NCBI GenBank assembly: GCA_020726505.1 | Contig: JAHLEZ010000014.1 | Span: 1,488,001-1,552,000, forward strand | Direction of reading: 5' to 3' | Source: Leptodontidium sp. MPI-SDFR-AT-0119 | Taxonomy: Eukaryota; Ascomycota; Leotiomycetes; Helotiales; Leptodontidiaceae | Length of the DNA stretch: 64,000 bases | Shown here: piece after piece, positions 1 through 11,582 of the stretch | Position numbering within the stretch: position 1 is the stretch's first letter | How the letters are laid out: each line of letters opens with the position of its first letter | Notes under the pieces: generated by a model | The model's input: the letters and a program-made list of their open reading frames with translations, nothing else | What the model was told of the DNA's origin: nothing | Database searches by the model: none | Translations under genes and position numbers: made by a program

Positions 1-2933
1 CCACAGTTTCTCCGTTGTGCCCACGAGGTTACATCGTCATCACATGATTAATATTTCGTTTCTTACAATACCGCTTCGAGGAACAACCTGAATGGCATGT
101 GGTCGTCACCGAGCGTTCGGGCTTTAACCGTCTCAACTCGTAGCCACCACTTGCCTACCATCCCAATTTCTCAACACAAATTCTGAAAACAGACGCTCCA
201 GTCTAAAGATTCCTTCCTCTGCATGTGAACATCGTTTATTTGTCTCAGCCTTGCCCGACCCCTGAAACTCCCAGTCCAATCTTTCGAAACATCAACAGCC
301 TCACCTGTCACCAGCCTCCACCAAGCCCAGCCATTCCTCCCATCACATGAATCCTCTCCCGTCCCATCCAACGTTTGCTCGAGCTGGGCCAATCCCAAGA
401 TCACCTTCCCGTGGTCTTGTCTCATCTGATTGTTTTGACGTTCCCAACAGAGATATTCTCCGTCGGGCATATCAACGCATACGTCTGAAGTGTTTCGCTA
501 CCATCCCTCGCCTGCATAAGAACCGCCCAGAGCAAAGAGAGACTCTGTCCCAATTCTCAATCAGATTCGAAACTGACTGACAGCTCGCCTCCAAGCTACC
601 AAGATCTAACAAGCAGACGGGTCACTGCAGGATCTGAACTTAAAGCTTGGCTCCAGAACTAGACTTGGGGTATGAAACATGTCATGACTTCCTAACTGAC
701 AGGCGAAACATCTCAAAGGCATGAAGACCTGTCGTCTCGTTCTTGCACGCTCTCATACGTCAGTTGTGACAGCAGCGAGAACGTTCAGATAAGCATAAAA
801 CCCGTTCCACCAACCCAATGCATGGGGAGTAAAAAAGTTGATGTGTGAACTCTATCAATTTGAGTTGGTTTCAACAACACTCGGATCCGAAGATCTGAGC
901 GATCTGAAGTGCAGAGAAACATCATTTGAACTTTGACAGGAAAGATCTCGCTGGGTAGCTCCTTGTAGCAAGTAACTTCACGGTCTGAGATTCTGTGTCG
1001 AACATTGGGGGGTATAGCATGAATATATTCACATGCAAGTAAGGGTAGAGGAAATAATGATTGAGGCATTGGTGGGGGTAGAGAGAATAGAAAACCGAGT
1101 TGTGTGACGATCCAAGCGATTCAAACAGTGGGATCTTCACTAGCTGCAAGATGGCCGATCTTTGCCTCCAGCAACATGACATGATCTTAACCCAAAATCT
1201 TCGATCTCCTTGTTACATTAGCTAAGATCCTCGAGTTGAGATATCACAGGGCGTAACGTGCGTGAATACCTAGGTAGAACTGCCGTAGGTGTGGTGTACC
1301 TGAGTCTGTATTTCACTAACTAGCCCATGCTCATCCTTCCTTCGCCCATCTCCATTCCTCTAAACAAACAATATCATGACGATCCTCACATCACCACCAA
1401 CAGGATCAGCAATGTACGATCAACGATCTCCAGTTTGATATCCACACACGCACACATCCTCACTCCCACTCACTGCCTATCCCATCCCATCTCAACATAT
1501 CCAAAGATCTCCCAACTCCGGTAAAGCCCAGAATCCAAACACACATCCACATTTCAATTTCCAAAGCCCAAAGCCCAAAACCCAAACCCCAACCCCCAGA
1601 CTCTAAGCTCCAAACCGCATATGCACAGTATCTTCGCTCTCGTAACTCTACTACCACGCAATGATTACAATCCAAATGAAATCGAAACAGCGGTTCGCAG
1701 ATGCAGATTCTGAAGCATGTCCTGAACCTACCTACAAACATGTCTGTCCCGTGCGGTGGGTGCATGGCTGCTTACTGTAGCTGCATGACAGTCTGAGAGA
1801 GAGTTTAAGAGTCTGAGGGTCTGGGAGGAAAATGTAAACTGAACATAATACATGCGGGAGAGTGGATAAACTAAACTAGGTAGACGAGGAAGGAAACTGC
1901 ACGGAAGGCATTTGGGAGATTCTGGTTGCGTGTTTGTGTTTATGCTGTTTTGGGTTGTGTGAATGAAACTATGATGGGAGTGGGTTGGTGTATGCGGTTT
2001 GACTCGGTTGCTGCGTTTTGGTATGTTTAGTGTGCTGTTTGAAAGGAGGTTGTGGTGGTGGTGTTTGCCCGGAAGGTTTTGGACGACTCGTGATGGATGG
2101 GCGGACTTGCTTTGAGGTCTGTGCTATTAGATATTCTGTACGTCCCTTCCAAGATTAGCCCATTTACGATGACAGATTTTTGTTTGTTTGGGTTTTCCTT
2201 TCGTGGGACTCAAATGGCAAGTTAAAGTCAAGGTCGTGACTAATTCCGCGGCAAGAACGAGAGATGAATGATCATATGTTAACGCGGATTTAATTTCAGG
2301 ATAAGCTTAAGGTTCATTGTATTCTCGTTAATTTTACTACAACTTGGGTGTGATTATAATAATAACAGCGTCTGCATTCATCTCTGGAAAATCTACTGTC
2401 GTATGTTTTCGCCCCCTTTTGCCTCGCTTACACTCGAAAAGTGGGTCTGGTCCAAGTCAACAAGCCGCTCAACGTGAGCAAAGAAAACATTCAGACGAAG
2501 CGACATCCTAACGAAATCACAGAATAATAAAGTTTTTGACTGCAAAAATGCATATTGGAACATTGTGTTCATTTTCCATCAGTATAACACCATGAACGAG
2601 TCGCTCTTCCAAAGCGTTGCCTCCACAAGGTTGGGAAGCTGGATCTAAGTAGGATCCAAGCCTGCAATAGACGGTGGTTCGAATTTTATGGTGACTCCAT
2701 CTTTGTCGCCACATTTGGAAGCCATGATGCGACTCTCTTGAAGACCAGCAATTCAAACGACCCTGTCTCCTGATTCCAATAACCACGCCGATCCATCATC
2801 TAACCCCCACATCCTACATATTCGCAAAGCTCTATCCATGCAAACCCCCCCACAACTCACCATATCTTATATCACCAATCTCCATGTACCTCAAAGTCGC
2901 AGATCATTCTTCATGTCTCTTCTAGCTCCAGCT
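1..2933. other. Left-end intergenic region
   Basis: I find no convincing gene here. The open frames are short, lack splice partners and resemble no family I know. Around 1561-1605 there is a C/A-only low-complexity tract. The palindrome TACCTAGGTA occurs at 1267-1276. The right end lies downstream of the Sur7-like gene and should hold its 3' UTR. Confidence 0.5.
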
Positions 2934-3895
2934 CTATTTGTCCACCACAAGCCAAGCACCAGTTGCAAGGAGGCTCGTGACGCACGAACACCACGTCAAG
3001 GTCATAAATCCACTTCCATGGAAAGCAGAGATACCAATCGGTGCACCAAGTGCGTTGATCACTGAAGTGGCGTTAGATTGGATAGCTGTAGTCATGGTAG
3101 ATGCTACGAAGAGGAGGAGTGTTGATAGGACCTGGGTTTGCTCGTTAGTCCCAATCCAGCGGCTTCCAGAATCAAATAAAAGTCGCAAGTTCGAGATCTT
3201 TGTCGATATGGCACATCAACGTGGAGGATGGGATGAAGAAATTGGACGACGTACCGAATTTCCCAACCCTACAAACGCCACCTTGCCAAAGACATTGAAC
3301 ATCGCCGCGCCACCAAGTAGGATCCCAGCACCAGCCGACGTGATAGCGAAGATATAGAGTATGAACGCGACATGCAGGATCATATTATACTTCTTGGTGA
3401 AAATGTCCTGGATACCGCCCGGAATACGAAGGGAGTCTACAGTCTGACGACTACGATGCGTGGTGAGGTCATTTTGGATGAATGCTAGAGGGAAGAATTT
3501 GACTGTATGTTGGAATTAGCTCAGCCCAGATTTTTCTTATATGCCGTCTTCCTACTTTGTATGCTGTGTAGGAGAGTGATAAGAGGGGAAGTAAACATAC
3601 CATAAGTCGAAGGCTCTTTACACACCACATCCGCGAACTTGACCTCCGATGCTTTGATGAGATAGCTCTCACACGTCGTCTGGAGATGCAGAGAGTATAC
3701 ATCGTGGATCGGTAGACCAGAGCCTGTCCCGGTGTAGAACGCGCGTTTGAGTGTTGTTGTGTCGATGGATATCAAGGCAAAGGATTGCCAGTCTGGGGAA
3801 CTGCCGATGGCCATGAGGACTACGACGAGGACGAAGGAGAGGAGAGAGAGGACTGTTGGCGCTACGGCTTTGGGTGAGGGAGGGAGACGTGCCAT
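2934..3895 (-). CDS. Sur7/PalI-type plasma-membrane protein
   Basis: Predicted four-helix membrane protein of the Sur7/PalI group. These proteins sit in static cortical patches (eisosomes) or act in pH sensing. Three exons join in frame: 3895-3601, 3502-3255 and 3131-2934, with donors GTATGT and GTACGT and CAG acceptors, giving 246 aa. A hydrophobic segment follows a short N-terminus (about residues 11-30). The first extracellular loop carries a Tyr-Ser-Leu-His...Cys pattern plus a second Cys, as is usual in the family. Three more hydrophobic segments follow, one in exon 2 (LHVAFILYIFAITSAGAG) and two in exon 3. The start is the first Met before the first membrane segment. No neighbour is functionally related. 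Family assignment is by pattern, and the exact subfamily (Sur7 versus other PalI-like) is open. Confidence 0.72.
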
Positions 3896-5152
3896 GCTGG
3901 TTTGTATGACGGTGAGAGTTGGTTTTGAGGTTGTATGGTTGTGATGTGTTGTGTCGATTTCTCTCGTTTTGTGTACCTACTTGAAAGGTGAGAGTTGGCT
4001 AAAGCGTATCGTCGTTGGCGAGGAGTTCGGTTAATGCTAAAGAGTTGAGAGATGCCGAAGATATCGGAATGGGATAAAATCCGTTTCTGTCTAAGTCGGT
4101 GAGACAAATGATTATATACGCAGATTTCATCGTGATTCAATGGCCCCATTATTCATAAATTTGACGGAATAGAGTGAGTGAGTCCAGATCTGGTCAGTAG
4201 ATTCCTCACATGTCGACTGTTGTTTGCTTGCTTGGAGGTGTCATTCCAAAGAGTCAGATGAGGAAGAAGTCAATTAACAGCGCGAATTCATACATATCAC
4301 TCATTTAATGAATAGTCAAACTACTGGCAGTGACTGTTTCGTATAGACTGGATCGTAACACCCATCTGCACACGAATTAAACCTGGTGTACCCATACCAG
4401 GCGAAGTAACGGCCTTTCAAAACCGCAGAATCACAAGATGCAGTCAATATGTTCATGACGGAATTCGGCATGTTTTTCCATCTCAACCAATTGGTCATAC
4501 ATTCATCCAGTCTTTGTTAATTGTTGATGTGGTTTTGTTGCATGTCGAAGTTTGGCGGGGTAGACGATTTAAACGATTGAAGCGAGCAGTGAAGCCACAC
4601 AGTGTTGTGATACCCTTTCCCGCACAAGGAAATCACACCTGGTGACCGGGAAGTGCTCACGCTCAATGGCTAATTTAACGAGACTAAGACGATTGGATAG
4701 CTTGGTTGGTGGCTTCACATGTGAACTGCTGGCTGTACAGAAGGATTGCGTATTGGTCTAAACAGCTTGTCTGAGACAACTTTGAGGACGGCTTCAGAGG
4801 CACCAGAGCAAAACGAGAAAAAGGTTCGGTGTAAGGGAAGTGAGAAGCAGGTGGGGGACAGCCTTCATTCGTTCTTTCGTCTGAGCTTTCTCTTTACCGC
4901 GGCCTATGCTTGGACAAATACTCCGCCGCGTGACATCGCGATGTCCTGGCTACATCCGCTCTTTCAAGAATTTGGATGGGCCGTGGCTGATTCTTCCCCT
5001 CCACTTGCAACAGCCAAGTGATCCATGTCGCCCTTCATTCACAGCTATATGGCATGCCGCGGTTCTGACCGGATTCGTACAATGAAGCGCCTATCCCCAT
5101 CCTACGACCTTCATCAGACGTTATAACAGACACTTCAAATCCACAATACCCA
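3896..5152. other. Intergenic region between Sur7-like gene and Rrp43
   Basis: This holds the promoter side of the Sur7-like gene and the downstream side of Rrp43. A 60-codon open frame on the minus strand (4498-4316) contains three Cys but has no recognisable signal peptide or family. I do not call it a gene. Nothing else stands out. Confidence 0.45.
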
Positions 5153-6190
5153 TCATCGGCCTAACAATTTGCTGAGTTCAGCCCACCTCTTCTCGGCCAA
5201 GCTCACAAGCTCACCCATCTCGTCCCTCCCAATCAACATACCTCCCGACTTAGATATGCCCAACAGCTTCGTCTTTTTCCTATTGCCACAATCCACAACA
5301 ACCGTGACTGTCTCATCACATAATCCCTCTTCGAAAGTATCCGGATCCACCAATATCCAGTGCTTCTTATCCCGTCCTTGTATTTGTTCCTTCGCTCGGA
5401 ATACAACTGTAGTGACAGCGATTGGCAGTCCTCTCAACTGAAGCTTTTTCGAGTCCGATACAGCATCCTCGCATAGTATCATCTCCCGATCCGCATCCCA
5501 ATATGCCTTTGGTAACCGCACATCCTTCAGCGCTGATACAACTGCTGCCCAGGCCGCATCAAATGGGTTGCCGTCCAACGAGATGAAGAGTATGTCGATA
5601 TACAGTGTCCAGAATGCCTTCACCTCCGGCTCCACATCCTCTGGCTCATCTTCGTCCATCCTGTCTTGATCGCTCAGGTCGGGTGGCTGATACCATATCC
5701 GTAGATCCTCGCCATCAACCAAGCCACTCGAATGTAGAAGCGAGTATATCCTCGTACTCAAGCTCTGTGCTAATGTACTGGGAGGTTGTCCTGGCATGAA
5801 TGCTGGCGAACATCCTGTAGCCAATTCGATATTCGGAACCAGTAAATCCAACTCCTTAGCCTCATTGTAACCAGGTTGTGACGAAGGCGCGCTGGATAAT
5901 TTATCGACACGGTACCCAGCTACATTGCTCGCCAGTAGAATCTCCCCGCGGATCCCGCAGACGACGGTCGTATCTCCTATCCGTACCACGGCGCTTCCTT
6001 CGGCATGCGTAAGAGAGCCATTGTTGATGTGTGGGGTTCGGAATTGGGTAGGTGTTCTGCCGTTTGCGCGGGTGGAGGGGATGCTCGATGAGGAGGGTTG
6101 CAGATGGGCGAGGAGGTAAGGATGGGGAGAGAGCTTGGCGAAGGTTTCTCTGGGGAAAGAGAGGGTCGAGGGAGGGCCGGTGGAAGCCAT
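5153..6190 (-). CDS. RRP43: Exosome complex subunit Rrp43 (RNase PH-like)
   Basis: Predicted 345-aa subunit of the hexameric RNase PH-like ring of the RNA exosome, which degrades and trims RNA in nucleus and cytoplasm. Rrp43 is catalytically inactive and structural. The frame is single-exon. The family signature near residues 45-85 reads FRTPHINNGSLTHAEGSA followed by a strand ending TTVVCGIRGE. The RNase PH fold continues to the C-terminus (ILVDPDTFEEGLCDETVTV, then the Lys/Gly-rich turn SKSGGML). The open frame extends 64 codons further upstream, but the Met at 6190 starts a sequence leading directly into the conserved domain, and the upstream residues look like untranslated leader. An acidic loop of Asp/Glu near residue 180 is a lineage insertion. 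Rrp42 or Rrp45 are less likely alternatives. Confidence 0.85.
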   Translation of the reverse strand: MASTGPPSTLSFPRETFAKLSPHPYLLAHLQPSSSSIPSTRANGRTPTQFRTPHINNGSLTHAEGSAVVRIGDTTVVCGIRGEILLASNVAGYRVDKLSSAPSSQPGYNEAKELDLLVPNIELATGCSPAFMPGQPPSTLAQSLSTRIYSLLHSSGLVDGEDLRIWYQPPDLSDQDRMDEDEPEDVEPEVKAFWTLYIDILFISLDGNPFDAAWAAVVSALKDVRLPKAYWDADREMILCEDAVSDSKKLQLRGLPIAVTTVVFRAKEQIQGRDKKHWILVDPDTFEEGLCDETVTVVVDCGNRKKTKLLGISKSGGMLIGRDEMGELVSLAEKRWAELSKLLGR

Positions 6191-8816
6191 TATTGAGGTT
6201 TGTATGGTGACTCTCAACAGGGCAAATATCTTGATGAAGTCGCGATTTACTTTTAGAGGGGAGCTAAAGTCGGATGTCCCACAGGTGGTGTCTGGCCAAT
6301 AAGAGGCTTGACTAAACGAGGCTCGATCGCAAGGCTGTGGCAGAAACCGTCTCCAATTTTCTAGTCTTTGATGACGATCCATCTAAGGCTGCACTTGAAT
6401 GCTTCCATGAGCGCCAACGAACTTGCTGGGCTAGTTTCTATTAAGGAGTACTGTCTTCACATCTTCGACGTACACAGTTCTTGTCGTTTTGTTGCAAAAT
6501 GCAGCACATCGTCTTGGCTTGTATTCTAGAGTGAAAGGGCTCCTTTGGTTGCTTTTGCTTGATAGGTTAGCTCTTCAACGAGTAGGAAAGGCTCGAAAGA
6601 TTATTCTATTCCTTTCGCTTCTTCTTTTGTTTCCTCTTGTACTTGACCGCGTTTCCTGTTTTCTTCTTCGTCCTTGAGCAAGGGTGCCGGGGCGTCTTTT
6701 CTTTCAGAAATACCTGGCAGCTTCACGGGCAGCTTTCTAAAGCCGGTCGCAGCAGTCATCGCTGTCCTTTCATTATTTATTGCTTGATCGAAGTCAGCGA
6801 GTTATTTTGCTGCCGACTGTGGTGCAAAAATGCAAGCTAAATGCAGCTGCATTTTCTATTTCCTGGTCAATCAAACCCATAAGTAATTCCGAGTGTTCCA
6901 AAGCGAAAGGTGGTGGTGCCTGAGACTCGAAGTTGAGCTCGTGTCATCCTTGATCTTTTAACAATGGTTGAATGATGGTATTATCTGACGAAGAAAGGAA
7001 AGACAATGCTCCAGTGCCAGTTTGTTTAGTCTGCTTGCGACGCAATTCCAGGGTTTGAATGCCTCTGGCTTGGAATTTGTTGGTATTCGCGTAAAATCAT
7101 CGCATTTGGATGTTTGTTACCCCGCTCAGTCGAATCCAGATCGAGCAATATCTCCAGAGTTCAGGCGAATCTGGCCAAAAATAGTGAGAGGATCGTGGTC
7201 GCAATTACTATCACAGTCTTTGGTTCTTCATTCTAAATATCTTATCAGATAAATCGTTGCATCTTCTACTGCTCCGGAGCAGCTCCTGAGCAGAACGTCG
7301 AAGTCCATCCCTATGTGTGAAGTTGGTCAGCTCGGAACTCTCTCGAATGACAGCGCTTCCAGATGTCAATGTGACTCTGGACTTTATCTGATCACAGCAC
7401 CCTGGCAGTCGTCGTGGACATCCAATCAGGGCTTGGTGAGAATTCGGGTAATGTCCGTTCTTCGAGGCAAAGACCGGCGGTAAAAGCTTCCATCCACGAC
7501 GATGCTTGTGAAGGTCGAGTTACGCAAGATGAGCGGTCACGATGTGCTGGGGTCAAGCTTCTGAATGGCTCGAGCGGGAACTCGGCGGCTTCGGTCCGTT
7601 GACTTTCTGCAGGGGCCCAGCCTTAAGCGAGGAACACTGGACGAATCATCAACAACAGCTTACCGCCCGTCCTGCATGAGAAAACACCGACGAACATCTC
7701 GAGGCCACCGCATTGGTCCATAGCTTCGAGGTCATCACAGCGCTGTTGGCTGCGCTCGGCTTCTGATTTGTTATGTTGCAGGTGCGACAAATGTCCGCTA
7801 GTCTTCTTCGACTCTGGCCAAGTCCATCAACTCTCCACTCGCTTCTGCCGTATTGTCTACCATTGCCTCTAGATTCCCCTTTGAAATTGCAAGAAAACTC
7901 ATTTTCAAACCCAAATCTGCGGTTCTTTTCAAGCATATACTTGGTGGTTACACCTCCTTCTATCTCTGAAGTCAAATACTCTCTTCCGCTCTCCTCGACC
8001 GAACAGACCGACCCGTTCATGGACATATGCACGCACGTCCTGGAAATCCGCACATCCTGTGACTTGCATGCGCGATAACGGCAGCTACATTGCTAGCGCT
8101 TCGATAAGACAGGCATTGGCAGTTGGGGTCCAGGACCAATATAGACTCGCCCTGAACCGCCGACCCTCCACTTCAAGATTTCATCGACATTCTGGTGGTT
8201 CCCAAAAACGCCCAATTCAATCTGACTGGCTCTTTCGGATCTTCATAGACTTTGACAGGCATATCCCATTTGATCAAAGCAATAGATCCAGCGGTTGGGG
8301 TGACGGTCTGGCCTCCACCTGCAGGAACTTGGTCCGAAGGTCGTGGTACTCGAAGCCGGCCGCAATCCCCCACACCTCAAGCACCGCATACATATTCAAC
8401 CATCGCCTCTTTATCCGTGTGCGACCCCTCTCTGGACTTGTGCGTGTTGCCTCCCCGTCTTCATTTCTTGTGCCCTTACTTGTCGTCGACATTCGCTCTC
8501 TATCACGTTGTATTAATTGGGGAGTCTGGTATTCCTCTGGTCGTTACGCTTTGAACATTTGATTGGATATTTCAAGCACATCTGCATATCCAAATACCAC
8601 GAATAGACCCATTAGAGAGTTCAATGGAGCCAGTTGTTTGAGCCCTCTACCCCCGATTTGTCTGATTGTATTAAGAGGTGGGAAAGCTTAAGGATACATT
8701 TTAATGCTGCAGTAAGCTGACAACGGTTCTTAGATAACCGGCACTTATTACTCTCCCGGGACCTCAAACGATCTCTCAGAAAGATCATTTGGGTACAGAA
8801 AGCAGCAATTGCGACA
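6191..8816. other. 2.6-kb spacer upstream of the ferric reductase
   Basis: No gene can be supported. Several 60-170 codon frames on both strands overlap one another and have no family features. The region contains iron-type GATA motifs at 7242-7252 and 7384-7392, listed separately. It probably comprises the Rrp43 promoter, then a long promoter and 5' leader of the ferric reductase. A non-coding transcript is possible but not visible from sequence. Confidence 0.5.
7242..7392. promoter_or_regulatory. Cluster of ATCWGATAA-type GATA sites
   Basis: TTATCAGATAA at 7242-7252 is palindromic and contains the consensus ATCWGATAA on both strands (plus 7244-7252, minus 7250-7242). A further exact match lies on the minus strand at 7392-7384 (TTATCTGAT read on plus). 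ATCWGATAA is the published preference of fungal iron-responsive GATA repressors (SreA/Urbs1/Sre1 type). The sites lie 1.4-1.6 kb before the ferric reductase start, which suggests iron-dependent repression of that gene. The motif match is seen; the regulator and target are inferred. Confidence 0.45.
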
Positions 8817-11582
8817 ATGTTTACTTCTGGAGATATGTCCGCAGTGAGGGCTGGTTCCCGGACACTGGCAGGGCTCGCGAAACGAATAAACATACCCCTC
8901 ACACCCACGAGTCCACCCGGTTTAATCGAAGCAAACACAGTCGATCCTTGGAAAGAGTCCGGGAAATATGCCTTGGGATGGACTTATCTTTGCGTGGTTC
9001 TGGTTGTGCTCGTGGGCATCACAAGATGTTATCACCTCTGGACCGACAAGATCAGGCAAGCGATGCACAAGCATGAGGTGGAGCAGCATATGGTGACCTA
9101 CTCGCCCGATTCGGATTATGCGATGGGAAACATTGAAACTGGAGGAACTGCACAGCAACTCTTCCCGCGGGAGACCGCCGAGAAGTCTTTCGTTCTGACG
9201 AGAGGACAATCACACTGGTCGTCCTTTGGAGTCGTCAATGACACCCTAGCTCTGTTCAGATGGATCTTCTACCGACCGGTAGCAGAAATCAAGTGGAAGA
9301 AGAGGACAATTCTCAGCTTCCCATCCTTGGCTGTCATCGGTATTCTACTCATTGCGACAGCATTCGTGACCTTGTACTGCTTCCTACCACAGCCCCTTTA
9401 CTGGCAAAGCATTCAATACGGATCCCCACCCCTAGCAATCCGGGCCGGTATGATCGCAATTGCAATGACACCATGGATCGTTGCCACAAGTATGAAGGCG
9501 AATCTGATCACTATGATTACCGGAATTGGCCATGAGCGACTTGGCGTCTTCCACAGATGGGGTGGGTACTTGTGCCTATTTCTGTCTCTGGTCCACGCCA
9601 TTCCATTTTATGTCCAGCCAGTCTGGGATGACGGTGGGATGGACGTCTATTCGAAGCTCTTCCCTTCCGGCAGTGGAATAATCTACGGCACTGGAATTGC
9701 ATGCCTTGTACCTCTTGGATGGCTTTGCATTGCCTCACTACCATTTTTGAGATCGCTTGCATACGAACTCTTCGTCATGCTGCACATCCCAGTTGCGGTC
9801 GCCTATGTCGGCCTCCTGTTCTGGCACTGCAAGAACTATCTCACTTCGTGGGATTACTTGTATGCCACTGTTGCTATCTGGGCGCTGTCGTACTTTGTAC
9901 GAGTCTTCAACCTGAACTGGATGAAGCCATGGAGAAACGCCTGGTTGATCGGAGACGAAGCGGCTGTCACTCTTATGGCCGAAAACGCTATCAAGGTCAC
10001 GATTCCGACTCAAATGACATGGAGACCAGGACAATATGTCTACCTCAGAATGCCCGGGATCTCAGTCTTTGAAAACCACCCGTTCACAATCTCGTCGCTG
10101 TGCAGTGAAGATTTCCCATCAGAATATGGTGATCTGTACAGGGATTGCACACTTGTCTTCCGACCATTCGGAGGCTTCACTAGAAGAGTGCTCGAAACTG
10201 CCATTGAGAAAGGTCCATTCAAGACGTATCGTGCATATCTTGAAGGTCCATATGGTGGCATGCAACGAGAATTGGCCGCGTTTGACACAGTCATTCTGTT
10301 TGCTGGAGGCAGTGGTATTACAGCCATCGTCTCGCAGCTCCTCAATCTCATCAAGAGAATGAGGGACGGAAAGGCCGTGACCAAGAAGATCGAGGTTGTC
10401 TGGGCTCTGAAGAGACTGGAAGCCATGGATTGGTTCAGAGAAGAGCTTCGGATTTGCAGAGAATACGCTCCTCCGGACACTGTTACCTGCCAATTCTACG
10501 TCACAGCTGCCAAGAGGCAGTCGAGAGTTGGAATGAGCGAGAGGGCACCAAGACCCATCAGTACGATCTTCCACGACAAGCTAGATGGCTTCGTTGCTGG
10601 AATCGCTTCGAAGAGAAACTCACAATTCATCCGAGACGAAGCTCAAGGAGACGAGGAGCGCGAGAGAGAACTTAGACAGGAGGATGAAGACGCAATCACT
10701 TCTCTCCCACAACCAAAACACTTACAACACAAAGTGTTCCCACCTCAACCCACAACATTCTTCCCCCCGCCGCCAAAGAAGGCAATCCGGGAGAACGCCC
10801 TCAAAAAGCTCGAAGGAAAAGAGAAGGGAAACTCGATGATCTCCTCGCCAGGTTCCGAAGTGGATAACCACGAAGCAACCCATAAATTCCTGTCCCCCTC
10901 CCTCCGCCCAGGAGATTTCCACTTCCCAGCACCATCTCCCCGTCACGATGCTCCACACTTCCAGTTCGCGCCTCCTTCTCCAAATAGACTTAGCAATAGC
11001 ACATACAACCCACAAAATTACCCACCGCCACCACCTGGGCCACCTCCCAACGCCTACAGACCGGCTTCTTACATGTCATCCGACTCACGCCCAGCATCTT
11101 ACCTACCGTCAGAACCCTTCCCACCTCCACAATCCGCATTTGCACCTCCTCCAAGCAACCCCGCACCCTCGACATTAGCAGCGCCAACACACCCTGAGCC
11201 AGCACACACACGCCAAAAGTCCGCCGATCTCCAAATCCAAATACCCACAAAGACTGCCTCGTCAACCTTCGACTTTGGCTTCCCAACCACGCCAACCGAG
11301 TTCCAGAAGAACCTGATGCGCTTTGCCTTCGTTGGAGCAAAGAAGAAGGAAGGCTGGTCGACAGAGTACGGCCGTCCAGATCTGGGGTACATGTTGAAGG
11401 AGATGGCGACTGGAGGTGCAGATGGCAAAGGCATCTTCGGGAGGAGGACTTGTGTGTTCGTGTGTGGACCGCCAAGTATGCGTGTCGATGTTGCGAATAC
11501 AGTCGCAAGACTGCAGGCGGATATCTGGGGTGATGATAGTAAAGATGAGATTTTCTTACATACGGAGAATTATGCTATTTGA
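8817..11582 (+). CDS. Ferric reductase (FRE-type, heme/FAD/NADPH)
   Basis: Predicted 921-aa plasma-membrane metalloreductase that passes electrons from NADPH through FAD and two hemes to extracellular ferric iron. The frame is single-exon. A first hydrophobic segment lies at about residues 53-70, and the ferric reductase core begins near 170. The four heme-ligand histidines have the expected spacing: H246 and H260, then H323 and H337. The FAD motif HPFTISS is at 421-427, the nucleotide-binding motif GGSGIT at 497-502, and a terminal VFVCGPP near 890. Between about 590 and 835 lies an unusual Pro/Ser-rich low-complexity insertion that separates the two halves of the NADPH domain. Met 7 (8835) is an alternative start. 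NADPH oxidase is less likely because the tail and first segment fit FRE proteins. The GATA cluster upstream fits iron control. Confidence 0.88.
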   Translation: MFTSGDMSAVRAGSRTLAGLAKRINIPLTPTSPPGLIEANTVDPWKESGKYALGWTYLCVVLVVLVGITRCYHLWTDKIRQAMHKHEVEQHMVTYSPDSDYAMGNIETGGTAQQLFPRETAEKSFVLTRGQSHWSSFGVVNDTLALFRWIFYRPVAEIKWKKRTILSFPSLAVIGILLIATAFVTLYCFLPQPLYWQSIQYGSPPLAIRAGMIAIAMTPWIVATSMKANLITMITGIGHERLGVFHRWGGYLCLFLSLVHAIPFYVQPVWDDGGMDVYSKLFPSGSGIIYGTGIACLVPLGWLCIASLPFLRSLAYELFVMLHIPVAVAYVGLLFWHCKNYLTSWDYLYATVAIWALSYFVRVFNLNWMKPWRNAWLIGDEAAVTLMAENAIKVTIPTQMTWRPGQYVYLRMPGISVFENHPFTISSLCSEDFPSEYGDLYRDCTLVFRPFGGFTRRVLETAIEKGPFKTYRAYLEGPYGGMQRELAAFDTVILFAGGSGITAIVSQLLNLIKRMRDGKAVTKKIEVVWALKRLEAMDWFREELRICREYAPPDTVTCQFYVTAAKRQSRVGMSERAPRPISTIFHDKLDGFVAGIASKRNSQFIRDEAQGDEERERELRQEDEDAITSLPQPKHLQHKVFPPQPTTFFPPPPKKAIRENALKKLEGKEKGNSMISSPGSEVDNHEATHKFLSPSLRPGDFHFPAPSPRHDAPHFQFAPPSPNRLSNSTYNPQNYPPPPPGPPPNAYRPASYMSSDSRPASYLPSEPFPPPQSAFAPPPSNPAPSTLAAPTHPEPAHTRQKSADLQIQIPTKTASSTFDFGFPTTPTEFQKNLMRFAFVGAKKKEGWSTEYGRPDLGYMLKEMATGGADGKGIFGRRTCVFVCGPPSMRVDVANTVARLQADIWGDDSKDEIFLHTENYAI

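Noticed and set aside
171..470. 99-codon minus-strand frame rich in Trp
   Set aside because: No splice partners, signal or family pattern, and it overlaps a plus-strand frame of similar quality.
4316..4498. 60-codon minus-strand frame with three Cys
   Set aside because: Too short, no signal peptide and no cysteine spacing of known secreted peptides.
8059..8562. 167-codon plus-strand frame before the ferric reductase
   Set aside because: Overlaps other frames of similar length and lacks any recognisable motif; composition looks random.
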